Assembly: GCA_903632075.3 (NCBI GenBank)
Contig: CAHIKZ030005440.1
Location: 856,501 to 920,500 of the forward strand
Source: Acanthosepion pharaonis
Taxonomy: Eukaryota > Mollusca > Cephalopoda > Sepiida > Sepiidae
Length of the DNA: 64,000 bases
Reading direction: 5' to 3'
A model generated the notes under the pieces. The model searched no databases and was not told the DNA's origin. It worked only from the letters and a program-made list of their open reading frames with translations. Of this stretch, positions 29,824-39,520 are shown piece by piece; the first letter of the stretch is position 1; each line of letters starts with the position of its first letter. The position numbers were made by a program, and so were the translations under genes.

Positions 29824-30260
29824 CTGACGAAGGAATAAAAAATCATAATGGACTCTAGATAGTCTATACTAAAAACCTTTTAAATAGGTCAAGGTCTGGT
29901 CACTCCTACCCCAATACAAGTATGATTGAAAGAAATATTAAAATAAACCCTCTCTAAACTCGACCATGTCTCTCACACCACTCCTCGCAAACTTCTCTGT
30001 TAAATTACATAAATTTAATACTAACCGTCAAAAGTGAATTTTCATTTCAACTTTCATTTCAATTTTTGGAAGTGTTATCTTCTGATGATCCAGTGTCCCT
30101 TAAAAGGGCTCTGGTGAAATAAATTATTATAATGGAATTTTAAAAGTGGTCTGTTTTTTCTTTAATATATATATATATAGAGAGGGAAATTATTAGGAGG
30201 TGAAATAAATTATTATAATGGAATGCAGAAAGTGGTCTGTTTTTCCATATTTAGTGCGCA
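29822..30260 (+). repeat. Family-A copy, followed by a partial second copy
   Basis: TTTCATTTCAATTTTTGGAA, CTGATGA at about 30091 followed by T, CCAG..CTGG hairpin over CCCTTAAAAGGGC, then GAAATAAATTATT and AAGTGGTCTGTTTTT. The block GGTGAAATAAATTATTATAA recurs at about 30196-30260. The CTGATGA-hairpin-GAAA arrangement is the family-A version of the hammerhead-like module. Confidence 0.65.
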
Positions 30261-30820
30261 TTCAACATATATAGCGAGCGGCGCTATATTGAACATCGAA
30301 ATTATATATGAGACATGTATCTATTGTGTATGAATATTTTTTAGAAAAATATATTGAAAGGAAATTCTGACACAAATTTGAGTAAATAAAATTTGAGTCA
30401 TTTATTGAGATGCAACTGTTTGTTCAAGCAGCCGACACACTGGGGTTAAAAAGAAACAAAATGATACATATGACAATAAATTGAATCGTCTATTTATCCT
30501 CTCTCCCGCCTCACTTCCTCACTTTCGGGTAGAGTTAACCTTTTCCATATTTGATGAGGTCCGTAAAACCCACGTGTTTGAGGGGGAATTTAACATTTCA
30601 TTTTTTCATTTACCTACGAGTTTGTCTTCCTTATTTATTTTCCTCTGTTATCTCGAAAACACAAGATACAGTAATGTACACGATGAGTGTCAAGCCCAAC
30701 ACCTGTTTCCCGTCTTAATGTTCCCTGTTCATTCAAGTAAGTAGTTTAAAAGGCAATAGCAATAAAAGAGTTTTTGAAATAAACAAAACAAAATACATGG
30801 AACCTGTATATATATATATA
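30261..30820. other. No gene seen
   Basis: Unassigned. CCGCCTCACTTCCTCACTTT at about 30508 matches 57853-57876 upstream of another family-A copy. The 87-codon frame 30481-30744 has no recognisable features. Confidence 0.4.
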
Positions 30821-30824
30821 TACG

Positions 30825-31035
30825 TGGTCTGTGGATTTGATTCAAATTTATTACATATAACACACATATTACCTGATTCAAATCCTTATATCTGAGGTCC
30901 GTCTGAATTTCTTTTGAAAAGCTTTTGGTGTCGGCTGGATGATCCATCCTCCTTATTACATGGAACGGATTTGTCTCTACAACATTGAGCTCTCGGATAT
31001 TTCAGGTCTACCCATACGGATTACCTAAATTTGCA
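30825..31035. repeat. Rearranged family-A sequence
   Basis: Starts ACGTGGTCTGTGGATTTGAT, and contains CTTATTACATGGAACGG, ACATTGAGCTCTCGGATAT and GGTCTACCCATACGGATTAC. These are family-A 3' blocks in altered order. Followed by (TC)n(TA)n at 31036-31116. Confidence 0.6.
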
Positions 31036-31066
<31 letters not shown>

Positions 31067-31069
31067 ATA

Positions 31070-31116
<47 letters not shown>
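31036..31116. repeat. (TC)n(TA)n compound microsatellite
   Basis: CT-rich run followed by about 43 bp of TA. Confidence 0.95.
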
Positions 31117-31117
<1 letters not shown>

Positions 31118-31121
<4 letters not shown>

Positions 31122-31440
31122 ATGTGTGCAAATATATAGAAAATACGAAAGAATCGTTAGGTTAATGATCCAAAGTTCTTTAGTGTTTTTGTTTTTAAAA
31201 AACAGTACTCGATACAGAAGTAGAGACTATATTATAATTATTTTTTAAAATATGATTCCATCGCTACATAGGAATTACCATGATTCAAAAACAGAAGTTA
31301 AAATCTTCCAATTAATTTATAGAAATTAAATTAAATTAAATTAAAGTGTCTAGTTCTGTTTCATCCTCAACCGAATTTTGGAATAATTAATTTTGAAATT
31401 TACGGAGCTTTATAAGCATATAAATTCGTAATATTAATGT
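31118..31440 (+). repeat. Family-E repeat
   Basis: ATAGAAAATACGAAAGAATC, CCAAAGTTCTTTAGTGTTTT, CAGTACTCGATACAGAAGTA, TGATTCCATCGCTACATA. Collinear with 38015-38510. Confidence 0.65.
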
Positions 31441-31504
31441 CTATGGATATGGGGAAATCAAATCATTCTAATAAGGGAGTATTAATTTTTACTGACCACC
31501 ATTG

Positions 31505-31795
31505 TATATATATATATATTTATAAATTCCAGTTGCATAAGGTCTTTTTTAATTTTTACAAGCTTTCGTCTGTTCCTACAGACATCCTCAGGTGGTATGG
31601 AAATAGATTTGTTCTTGTTTTTTACTTCTCGGTAATAAGAGGAAAAAGACCTTATGCAACTGGAATTTATAAACAGGGATCATATCATTCATATACAGGT
31701 TCGGGGTTGGTGTATCTTATTTATATTGTTTGCGAAGATGTATTCTAGCCATTTAAACCATTAACCTCTATATTTGTTTTTTGTATGAATGATTC
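31505..31795. repeat. Family-I fold-back, shortened copy
   Basis: TTATAAATTCCAGTTGCATA at about 31519 is inverted at about 31654-31673. Beyond it, CAGGGATCATATCATTCATA, GTTCGGGGTTGGTGTATC and ATGAATGATTCATGAAT match 46262-46397. The minus-strand hammerhead-like module is at 31557-31594. Confidence 0.7.
31557..31594 (-). ncRNA. Hammerhead-like motif (family I, copy 1)
   Basis: Minus strand: CAC, core CTGAGGA, extra T, perfect 6-bp helix II GTCTGT AGGA ACAGAC, GAAA, palindromic AGCT, T, GTA. Helix I is at most 2 bp here (3 bp in copy 2). Helix III could form only between two molecules because AGCT has no loop. Confidence 0.4.
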
Positions 31796-31813
31796 ATGAA
31801 TATATATATATAT

Positions 31814-31868
<55 letters not shown>
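31796..31868. repeat. (TA)n microsatellite with TACATG interruption
   Basis: TA runs before and after a TACATG interruption near 31816. Confidence 0.95.
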
Positions 31869-31873
<5 letters not shown>

Positions 31874-31904
31874 TTAGTTTTGGTGAAAAAACTAACGATG
31901 ATTT

Positions 31905-32048
31905 ATGAGTCCTGTGCAAAGTTTAGACTTGTTCATGTTCCGCATTTTGCCCTCACCGGTGATTTCTTTCTTTCTTTTTTTTGTCGCAACCCATTTTATT
32001 TATTTGGCGTCACACTGAAGAGTCGGGACCCACAGTTTGAAAAACCCT
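31905..32048 (-). mobile_element. hAT-like transposon end
   Basis: On the minus strand the sequence begins CAGGGTTTTTCAAACTGTGG then GTCCCGACTC, the classic outer end of many hAT elements (CAGGGxTTxTCAAACTxTGGGTCxCGACCC). Only one end is seen. Confidence 0.5.
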
Positions 32049-32640
32049 GACCCAAACGAATTGGGATAGGGAAAGATGTCGTACAAAAGCTAATAAAAGT
32101 ATTAAGAAGCGTGAACATCAGTGATCCAATATTTCTAGATAGATTTTCACCCAAGGTCCTTGGCCTCTGCATACGTAGCCCAAAAGTAGACAGTTGTATA
32201 AGTGATTCACTAGAGAGGAAATAAAAAAAAGAGTCCCTTTCATTATTGCGATAAGAACATCACGTTCGGAGAAATCCCCAAAACCACACACCTCCACATC
32301 GATATTAATTGACGATTACAATATTAAATAAATAATAATTTTACGTAAGGGAAACTTTTTTTCTTTTTGCAAGAAATGACTTGAAGCGGAAGAAATGCGG
32401 TTTTACAGGAGAATGCTGAGGATACTATTGACTGAACAAGGTATTTAGATAAACTATTTCAAACTTTCAATTTTTCCAAAGAATATCAGGATATAGACAA
32501 TGAATTCTGTCTACTGCAAAGACGCCACATTTGTTCTAGAAAATGACTCTCGAAGGTCGAAATTACTTGAAAAAATCAATAACAAAAAATGAACTTCGAA
32601 AAGTTTATCGACAATTTCCGAAAATCATTCGAAAACTGGT
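32049..32640. other. No gene; small LINE-B fragment at 32375-32440
   Basis: Mostly unassigned. At 32375-32440 the plus strand reads CLEAEEMRFYRRMLRIL, the LINE-B segment that follows KKRLEA, i.e. the part missing from the 105-bp array. Confidence 0.5.
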
Positions 32641-32644
32641 ATAA

Positions 32645-32888
32645 TTCAATCTTACTTATTATAAAACGCAGATTGTGTGTGTGTGTGTGTGTGTCTGTAC
32701 GTTTATATATTGAATCGGATTTCCTACATTTTTCAACCGATTTCAACAAAACTTCACAGGACTGCGTAAAATTACCTTGCAGTGGTTCTGACAGTGCCAA
32801 AATTTGGAAAAACACAATTGTTTTTGCACGAAATCAATTTGAAAATATGATTCTGCCGCCAGAATGAAAGGGGGACAACTCATATCGA
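32645..32888 (+). mobile_element. Helitron-like 5' portion
   Basis: Starts TCTTACTTATTATAAAACGC, then (TG)n, then TTTCAACCGATTTCAACAAA, the pattern of non-autonomous Helitron 5' ends. A second, similar 5' end begins about 240 bp downstream, so this copy seems to lack its own 3' end. Confidence 0.5.
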
Positions 32889-33394
32889 GTTATACTTATT
32901 ATAAAACCCAGGTTGTTTGTGTGTGTGTGTGTGTGTTCATTTGTATATTGGATCGAATTTCCTACATTTTTCAACCGATTTCAACAAAACTTCACTTTTT
33001 TTGGCAGGTAGTGTTTCTTATTGTCTTGCACACTTTTTTCTTTATTTTTACACTCAGAATACTTTAAAAATTCCATTTAAAAGACAATTGTTTATAATAA
33101 AATTCTATTCAATCGATAGACTCATAGCGATTGAAAACAATGTTTTTGTTTGAGTTTGAGTTTGACTAATTCGAAAAAAAAACTAAAAAAACAAGAAACA
33201 ACAAAAATGTTTTTGTTTGAGTTTGGGTTTGACCAATTCGTAAAAAAAAACAAAAAAAAAATAATTAAGACATGCGTGTCCGTCAACCTTAAACAATAAT
33301 GTTTGTCAATTTTATTTTTCAGTCTTTATGATGGTCGATATTTGATCTATCTCTTACTGTTACATCCCCGGGCAACGCCGGGTTCTCCTACTAG
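32889..33394 (+). mobile_element. Non-autonomous Helitron
   Basis: 5' part TTATACTTATTATAAAACCC, (TG)n, CAACCGATTTCAACAAAACT. 3' end: hairpin CCCGG GCAACG CCGGG (33367-33382) nine bases before a terminal CTAG (33391-33394), followed by T. That is the Helitron 3' signature (hairpin then CTRR). No Rep/helicase ORF. An internal ~70-bp duplication (TTTTTGTTTGAGTTTG...) lies at 33140-33260. Confidence 0.7.
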
Positions 33395-33632
33395 TTAAAA
33401 ATTAAACAGACAAACCTGGAAAAAAAAACTTGACCACAGAATGTTTTTACTCATTTCATCTCAAGCAAGGTAATAAATCCACTTAGACTCGAGGGGTTAC
33501 TGAGTTTTAAGGTAAGCTATGCTTATGGGTTAAAATGCTCAATATCACAGATAAAGCGTATGTAAATATAAAATGAACAATTAGGTCAACACCCAGAGGT
33601 GATAATCTGTTTCATGCTAAACGCAATCTTCG

Positions 33633-33637
<5 letters not shown>
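33395..33637. other. Short LINE-A tail fragment and unassigned sequence
   Basis: At 33450-33515 the minus strand carries the LINE-A tail (TTTCATCTCAAGCAAGG, GGGGTTACTGAG in plus notation). Confidence 0.5.
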
Positions 33638-33674
<37 letters not shown>

Positions 33675-33823
33675 GCATAACGGATTGAGTCCTCTCGGTC
33701 ACTGGCGTGTTTATCTAAAACAAATACGCAAAAATTCACCCTCCTCTCAGTCGGAGTAGAATCTCCGATTGATGCCAAACCCACACTGATGAACTGCGAT
33801 ACAGCGAATGGATGATGGTATAC

Positions 33824-33907
<84 letters not shown>

Positions 33908-34118
33908 CGTATTGCTCTTCAACTGGATTGAGCTCTCCGGGCGACTGGCGTATTTCGTATGGAAAATTTTAAAATTTCCCTTTCTTTCAGCTGTCTGACT
34001 ATAGCCTACGTAGGATCTCTGACTGATACCCAATCAGTCGTGTTATGATCCCGGCTTGAAGCAAATCGGTCGTCTAGCTACACTGAAGAGCTGTGATACA
34101 GCGAAACAGTCTTATATA
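33638..34118 (+). repeat. Family-J repeat, two copies between (TA)n tracts
   Basis: Copies at about 33675-33820 and 33904-34118 share GGATTGAG, CTC[TC][CG]GG, ACTGGCGT, GATACAGCGAA and CTGAT[GA]CC. A (TA)n at 33638-33672 and (CA)n(TA)n at 33826-33903 bracket them. Copy 1 has CTGATGA-ACTGCGATACAGC-GAATGG and copy 2 a canonical hammerhead-like core. Confidence 0.65.
34083..34112 (+). ncRNA. Canonical hammerhead core without flanking helix (family J, copy 2)
   Basis: CTGAAGA (34083-34089) is followed directly by GCTGT GAT ACAGC (34090-34102) and GAAAC (34103-34107) then AGTC. Helix II starts immediately after A9 with a G-C pair, exactly as in the consensus. Helix III is too short and helix I is not evident, so I treat this as a truncated or fortuitous core. 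Confidence 0.3.
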
Positions 34119-35244
34119 TAAGGGTTAGACAAAATAACGTGGACATCTTGCAAAAATAGCATTTTTTATAATTCCGGCATTTCTGGGTATTTGTAAACAT
34201 CAAACCAGCATAAAAGGTAACAGATTAGCACTTTAATCTTTTTCCTTGCTTTTCCAAAGTCCTTATTTATCTTCAGGTAAAAGAGTTACATATTAAAATG
34301 CGCGACCTGCCGTATTTTCAAAGAGGACAAATAGTTGGAGATTGATTTTCAGAAGCAGCTGTGACCAAAACGTCTGAATTATTGAATACGTCACAAGCTG
34401 TAGTGTCCACGGTGAAGACAGCTTAAATAAAACAAAGCAAAACATCATCTGCAAAGAGTAATAGGGAACGGAAATTAAATTTGACTGAAAGAGACCGACG
34501 AGGTTTAAAACGAATTGTGGCAAAAGAATCATAAAACTACTGCAGCAAAAGTGACATCAGAACTCATTACTCACTTAAGCAATACAGTTTCTACATGCAC
34601 AGTACGTTGGGAGCTCCACAAAGCTGGTATCTACGGCAAAGCTGCGATTCCCAAACCTCTGATCACAAAGTCGAACGCCAAGTTGCGAAAAAAATGGCGT
34701 GATGATCACAAAAATTGGACAGGAATCGAGGAATGGAAAAACGTTATTTAGTCTCATGAGTTTTCTTTCACGTTATTTCCTATAAACGGGCGTGTTTATA
34801 TATGGAGAACGCTGCGTGAAGCCTATAGCCCGGATTGCATAGTGCCGACAGTCAAACATGGCGGTGGCTCACTAATGATTTGGGCGACAATTTCCTGGTA
34901 TTCTTCTGGTCCTATCATCACACTTAATGGGAGAATTCCTGCAGATAAATATCTCGATATTCTCAATGGCCAGCAGAACCACAAGATCTCAACATAATTG
35001 AACCATTATGAGGAGATCTAGAGCAGAGAGTGAGGAACAGATTTCCTCTCCCATCGTCGGTGAAGTAACTTTCTGAGATTTTGAATGAAGAATGAGATAA
35101 AATTCCACTGGAAACAATCAAAACTTATTTGATTCAATTTCAAGTAGAATCAAAGAAGTTTTAGAAGCTAATGGATGTTTAATATTTTATTAGGCAATAA
35201 AAAAATGTTTAAGGCTAGCTTTCACAATATTTTGTCTCACCCTA

Positions 35245-35246
<2 letters not shown>
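34119..35246 (+). mobile_element. Tc1-like transposon, inactivated
   Basis: Terminal inverted repeats AGGGTTAGACAAAATAACGT (34121) and, at the right, the complement of CTAGGGTGAGACAAAATATT (ending 35245), flanked by TA in (TA)n sequence. The transposase relic is at 34298-35163. About 1.1 kb, shorter than the usual ~1.6 kb because of an internal deletion near 34970. Confidence 0.85.
34298..35163 (+). pseudogene. Tc1-type transposase pseudogene
   Basis: From ATG at 34298: MRDLPYFQRGQIVGD with a stop, LNTSQAVVSTVKTA (first HTH), then KSNRERKLNLTERDRRGLKR, KTTAAKVTSEL, CTVRWELHKAGIYGKAAIPK (second HTH), KWRDDHKNWTGIEEWKNVI followed by stop and SHEFSF where an active enzyme has W-S-D-E-S. Then RVYIWRTLREAY, VKHGGGSLMIWATIS, and after a jump at about 34973 IEPLW-like sequence and EANGCLIFY at the end. 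At least four stops, loss of the first catalytic Asp (H) and deletion of the second catalytic region show it is dead. Confidence 0.85.

Positions 35247-35290
<44 letters not shown>
35244..35290. repeat. (TA)n microsatellite
   Basis: TA run at the right edge of the Tc1-like element, the presumed target. Confidence 0.95.
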
Positions 35291-35295
<5 letters not shown>

Positions 35296-35636
35296 CCATT
35301 GGAAACTGCCTGAAAACCATACCACGGGTTGTCCAAAGCTTTGTGAGTGAAACTGGCTAGACAGAACTCTTGTGGGCCGTCGATATCAGTGCTAGCACGA
35401 AGCCACGTGTCATCGTGGCCGGGGAAATGAGTGTTCTGGCCTTCTTCAAATTGATGATCACGCTAGATAACACGCTCTCTTCCAGAAACTGTAACTAAGG
35501 TCTGCTCAGCATAGTTGTAGTAGAAACCACAGTTGGGCTCAGTGCGAGCATACACAAATGTGCCTGAGCGAGCGTCTGCAATAGGGATTGGCTAGCCGCC
35601 CTAATAGACGGGTATCCTCTAATACGAGTATCCAGC

Positions 35637-35638
<2 letters not shown>
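35291..35638. other. Unassigned, comparatively GC-rich segment
   Basis: No gene recognised. This stretch (CGTCGATATCAGTGCTAGCA, CGTGGCCGGGGAAATGAG) is richer in G+C than its surroundings and bounded by (TA)n at both sides, so it may be another inserted element. Confidence 0.4.
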
Positions 35639-35693
<55 letters not shown>

Positions 35694-35877
35694 GAGATAA
35701 CAATATATATTTTATGTATCAAGAACAGTGTTTTAGAAATTGTAAGAAAAAAAAGGTGTAAATATTTTTATTTTGATGCGTTTCCACAGTGATGACTTCA
35801 ACAAACACATTTCGATGAGGTCCGAATGGGTCAAATGCGTCGCAAATAAACTTTTCTATTTTGTCTTGCAATTTCTT

Positions 35878-35912
<35 letters not shown>
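35639..35912. repeat. (TA)n tracts around an unassigned 190-bp insert
   Basis: TA runs at 35639-35690 and 35880-35912 enclose a segment with no recognisable content. Confidence 0.8.
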
Positions 35913-35914
<2 letters not shown>

Positions 35915-35929
35915 TAGACACTGAGATCA

Positions 35930-36023
35930 AAGTCAAGGCCGTACTCCCATGTCATGTTCAAACATTCGTTCTCGCATGATCACTGAAGTTAAGCAACATC
36001 GAGCCTGGTCAGTACCTAGTAGT
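35930..36023 (+). pseudogene. 5S rRNA-like fragment 2
   Basis: GCCGTACTCCCATGTCATGT, CAAACATTCGTTCTCGCATG, ATCACTGAAGTTAAGCAACA, TCGAGCCTGGTCAGTACCTA follow metazoan 5S rRNA from about nt 5 to nt 80 with few changes. GTTAAGCAACATCGAGCC covers the A box/intermediate element of the internal promoter; the C box and 3' third are absent. Fragment 1 (15861-15945) stops at nearly the same 5S position. Confidence 0.85.
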
Positions 36024-36049
36024 TTATATAATAATAATAATAATAATAT

Positions 36050-36560
36050 TAATGGACTCTCCCGTCGGTTCCGACGTATGAGGATCTGACAGCTTATTGA
36101 TTCAGTTATGAAAGTTTATGAGATAATCTTAAGTGGCATTTGAGGCCCGCTAGTGATTTACAAAAGAGGCCACATATGGAGCAAGTGTGAAGATTATGAG
36201 ATGAGATTGGCTGACCTTTTAGATCTTGCTCTCGCTTCTTGAAGATGATTCAGACAAGCAGATTGAAAATTGTTGCTAAAACACGTTGATCTCCATTCTA
36301 CCCGCTCCAAGGCTAAACGCTCAACGGTGTTATGTGGTAAATTGACAGATGACAAACTGCTCTTCAGCTTGTCTTTGTATCTAAGCCATGCGCGTCCTAT
36401 ATTCCTGTAGCCCTGATCTAACTGGCTGTACATTAGGATCTTGGGTATCCTGTCATCAGACATTCTCAAGACATAACCAGTCCACCGTAACTGAGACTGT
36501 ATGATAAAAGTCTTGATTCCTCCAATATTACACCTGTTAAACAGGTCTACGTTAGATGTC
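36050..36560 (-). mobile_element. LINE-C fragment, ORF C-terminus
   Basis: Minus-strand frame 36469-36194: MRMSDDRIPKILMYSQLDQG, YRNIGRAWLRYKDKLKSSLS, VNLPHNTVERLALERVEWRS, ACLNHLQEARARSKRSA. This copy has a longer open frame (91 codons) than the plus-strand one at 1435-1940, with the same 3' boundary near 36055-36090. Truncated upstream beyond an IGGIKTFIIQSQLRWTGY-like reading. Confidence 0.8.
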
Positions 36561-36565
36561 CTATC

Positions 36566-36569
<4 letters not shown>

Positions 36570-36623
<54 letters not shown>
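36570..36623. repeat. (TA)n microsatellite
   Basis: TA run of about 54 bp. Confidence 0.95.
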
Positions 36624-36626
<3 letters not shown>

Positions 36627-37259
36627 ATTATAGGATATTACATTCGAAAATTTGTAAAACCGCTACATAAATGCATTCATGTTTTGATGCATATCATCGC
36701 ATCTCATCAGGTGGTGGTAAATGAGGGTTATTACAATTTTTAATATTTACTTTTCTGTCGAATAAAGAAATAGGAAAATATGAATAGCAAGAAAGGAAAT
36801 CATAAGATATAGTCTTTTCTAGAAAAAAAAAGAAAGACAAGATATAGACGCAAAAAAGAGAAAAGAAAGAAATGCAATATATAGTCTCTTTAAAAAGAAA
36901 GACAATAAGAAGAAGAGCGAGAAGGAAAGAAAGACACAAGATATAGTCGCTTCTTCAAAGAAAAAGAAGAAAAGAAAAATATAAGAATGATATAGAAATG
37001 TAAAGAAGCTAGACAAGATAGGTTGATAAACGGTTTAACCAATCAAAATAGTCTATATCAAGTAAGATGTCATTAAATTGATTCAAAATTCAACGGATAC
37101 ACATGGTTTTTTGAAAGAATTTTGATACAATGAAGCGACAATTTGACATTTCCGCTGAAGTGGCAGCATAATTTAACAATTATTATTTAATAGTATGCAA
37201 ATAAAAGTGTCTTTAAGGAAAATATCATCCTTGATAATGACTAATATTCGAAAGTGCTT

Positions 37260-37260
<1 letters not shown>
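36624..37260. other. No gene; hammerhead-like remnant and purine-rich repeats
   Basis: Minus strand 36681-36710 has CTGATGA, GATGC GATGATAT GCATC, then AAAAC in place of GAAAC. From about 36800 to 36970 AAGATATAGTC-type motifs recur every 35-65 bp within GAAAG-rich sequence, a loose minisatellite. The end (ATCATCCTTGATAATGACTA) matches family F. Confidence 0.5.
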
Positions 37261-37301
<41 letters not shown>

Positions 37302-37368
37302 TATGTCCTAAAAAGAAAAAAATATACGAACAAAGGAAAAATTATATAAAAGATTTAACCACAGCACG

Positions 37369-37430
<62 letters not shown>
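37261..37430. repeat. Two (TA)n tracts
   Basis: TA runs at 37261-37300 and 37370-37430. Confidence 0.95.
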
Positions 37431-37432
<2 letters not shown>

Positions 37433-38009
37433 TGGACTGTCAGCGTATGAGGGTCAAGCAACTCAAATCCTAGTAACCAACAGCCCAGACACCATCACAT
37501 AAGATTTCATTCTAGTTGTGAAGGCTTTGTGCAGAACCATCCACACTTTTTGAAAGGCTGAATACAGAGACTTGGTGCAACTACCTGCCACAAGGTTCCC
37601 AAACGACCCTCCGCAGGTTTTGAATTCAGAGTTGTCCTTCTCTTGTCGAGTTGCCATCTAAGTTTAAATGAGGCCTAATTGAACTATGATCAGAGAGATG
37701 TAACGTGAGTCTTCTTGTTAAACATGTTGTAGTATATCCAATATAATTATTTACAAATTTGGATTGGTTAGGAAGACACCTCTTTAAGGGACATGCGAAT
37801 TCGTAAATAATATTGGTTCTTGGTAATGTAGATCTTGCAGGTGAATTCTTATTTTTGACGATGGGGTTAGCGGTTTTAAATAATTAATTTAATTTTCTTG
37901 TTTTTGTCAACTCAAGTTTTTAAAGAAGCCTTCATAAAAGACAGATTGCTGCCCGAATATGCAATTTTAAAATTATATATATATATATGTATATATGTGT
38001 GTGTGTGTG
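37431..38009. other. No confirmed gene; family-F fragment
   Basis: GAGGCCTAATTGAACTATGA and TCAGAGAGATGTAACGTGAG, CTTCTTGTTAAACATGTTG at 37667-37735 match family F at 61330-61400 and 62305-62370. The 64-codon minus frame 37657-37463 (MATRQEKDNSEFKTC...) is not recognisable. Confidence 0.45.
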
Positions 38010-38510
38010 AAAATATATAGAAAATAGGAAGGAACTGGTTATGTAAATAATCCAAAGTTCCTTAGTATTTTAGTTATTATTTTTAAAAAATAGTGCTCGA
38101 TACAAAAGTAGAGCATAAATATAATTATTTATTTAAAAATATGATTCCAACTCGCGACGTAAGAGGTCTCATGTTTCAAAACAAGTGCCGAAAACTTCAA
38201 TATAATTATTTGAATTAAATTGAGTTAAAGTAAGCTCTGTTCCATCTTCAAGCAAAATTTTTTTGGGAATAACGTATTTCTGAAATTTACGTGTTTTAAT
38301 AATTGAAATCAAAATTTCCATGATAACGGCTAGGGCGAATTGTTTAAATTAGGTAGGCGTGTGTTGAGTGTTCATAATAAGTATCAGTATAGAGTTACTT
38401 TCATAGATGTCAAGTCAGGGAAAGGTGGGGGTGTCTAAATTTTGAACGGAAGAAGTATAACTCTAGTCTGGTTTGCGTGTCTATGGAGATTTATTTATTT
38501 TTTATTTATT
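38010..38510 (+). repeat. Family-E repeat, longest collinear copy
   Basis: Begins after (TA)n(TG)n with AAAATATATAGAAAATAGGA, then CCAAAGTTCCTTAGTATTTT, GTGCTCGATACAAAAGTAGA, AAGTGCCGAAAACTTCAATA, and ends near GTCTATGGAGATTTATTTAT. Collinear with 21139-21510 and 31118-31440. No ORF. Confidence 0.7.
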
Positions 38511-38587
38511 TTTATATATATATAAGTATATTTATATATATATATGTCATCAATATATATAAGTATATTTATATATATATATGTCAT

Positions 38588-38621
<34 letters not shown>

Positions 38622-38625
38622 ATGA
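38511..38625. repeat. TA-rich tandem repeat
   Basis: A ~45-bp unit TATATAAGTATATTTATATA...GTCATCAA occurs twice, followed by (TA)n and a final TTGATGAG that mirrors it. Confidence 0.8.
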
Positions 38626-39373
38626 GTTTCTGAAACTTTGTCTTTGATGTATTTTACCGATGAACAGAAGAAAATGTAGCATCAAATTGGATGCTCCTTT
38701 TAAAAGTCAACGTTTTAAATGTTGACTTTTATAGCAAGTAGGCTTTCCACTTAAAAGATTTGCTCAGCGGAATCTTTTTCCTGTCCGTCTGATCCAGCGT
38801 TTCGTAGATGTCTCAAATATCCGAGTTAAAAGCTTTGACGTGTTCTTTCTCCTATTCAAATAACCAAACGGCGTGAAAGTGCGTGTTTGATTGCTCTGGG
38901 TTGGAATGGATTTCAACCGGCCATCTCATCTGACCATGATTGTCTATCAGTAATTGATGAAGCCTTGTCCAAAGCCATAAGCGAGGCCAACGTTAATTGG
39001 GACGCGTGGAGCCTCTTGCGACAACTGCTCCATCTTCCTCTCTACACCATTAGATATCTTCTCCTCGGCCTCTCGTTCCAATATTCGTTGAGCCAGATTT
39101 GTGGATAATTAGAAAATGGGCCATCGGCGACCAATTGATGGATTCGTCTTGACCTAGCTCCAGGCAAACATTTAGCAAAAGAAGGAAGATCATTAGTCTT
39201 AATTTACCCTTTATTTGGGGTTTGTTTGTGTAAAGTGTACGATATTGTTATGTTGGAGGTTTTTTTGAACATAAGTACTTCTTATTTATCATATCTGAGA
39301 TCAGGACATTTTCCGTTTATTTAAGTTGTCATGTTGAGTTAACATTTCTGGAAGCGCAATAAAGTTCATAACA
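38626..39373. other. No confirmed gene
   Basis: The 73-codon plus frame 38887-39108 (with ISEANVNWDAWSLLRQLLHL) has balanced composition but no family resemblance I can name. No other copy is seen in the window. Confidence 0.35.
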
Positions 39374-39520
39374 ATGTCTTTCTTTCTATGTGCCGTCTCC
39401 TTCCAGGGCGTAGTCGATCATGGCTCTACACCTTCCTCTATCTCTTGCAGCTCTCAGCGTTCCTTCCCTCTGTCACCTCCCCCCGACCACATTCTGTCAT
39501 CCACTTGTTTAAAGACTCTA
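39374..39520 (-). mobile_element. LINE-B 3'-region block
   Basis: TTCTATGTGCCGTCTCCTTC, CAGGGCGTAGTCGATCATGG and TCATCCACTTGTTTAAAGAC parallel 9280-9400 and 44555-44700. It joins LINE-B coding relics on the same strand. Confidence 0.55.

Noticed and set aside
35930..36023. Functional 5S rRNA gene
   Set aside because: The last third, including the C box of the internal promoter, is missing.
38887..39108. 73-codon frame with balanced composition
   Set aside because: No recognisable domain, no splice context that I can support, and not seen elsewhere; listed only as unassigned.
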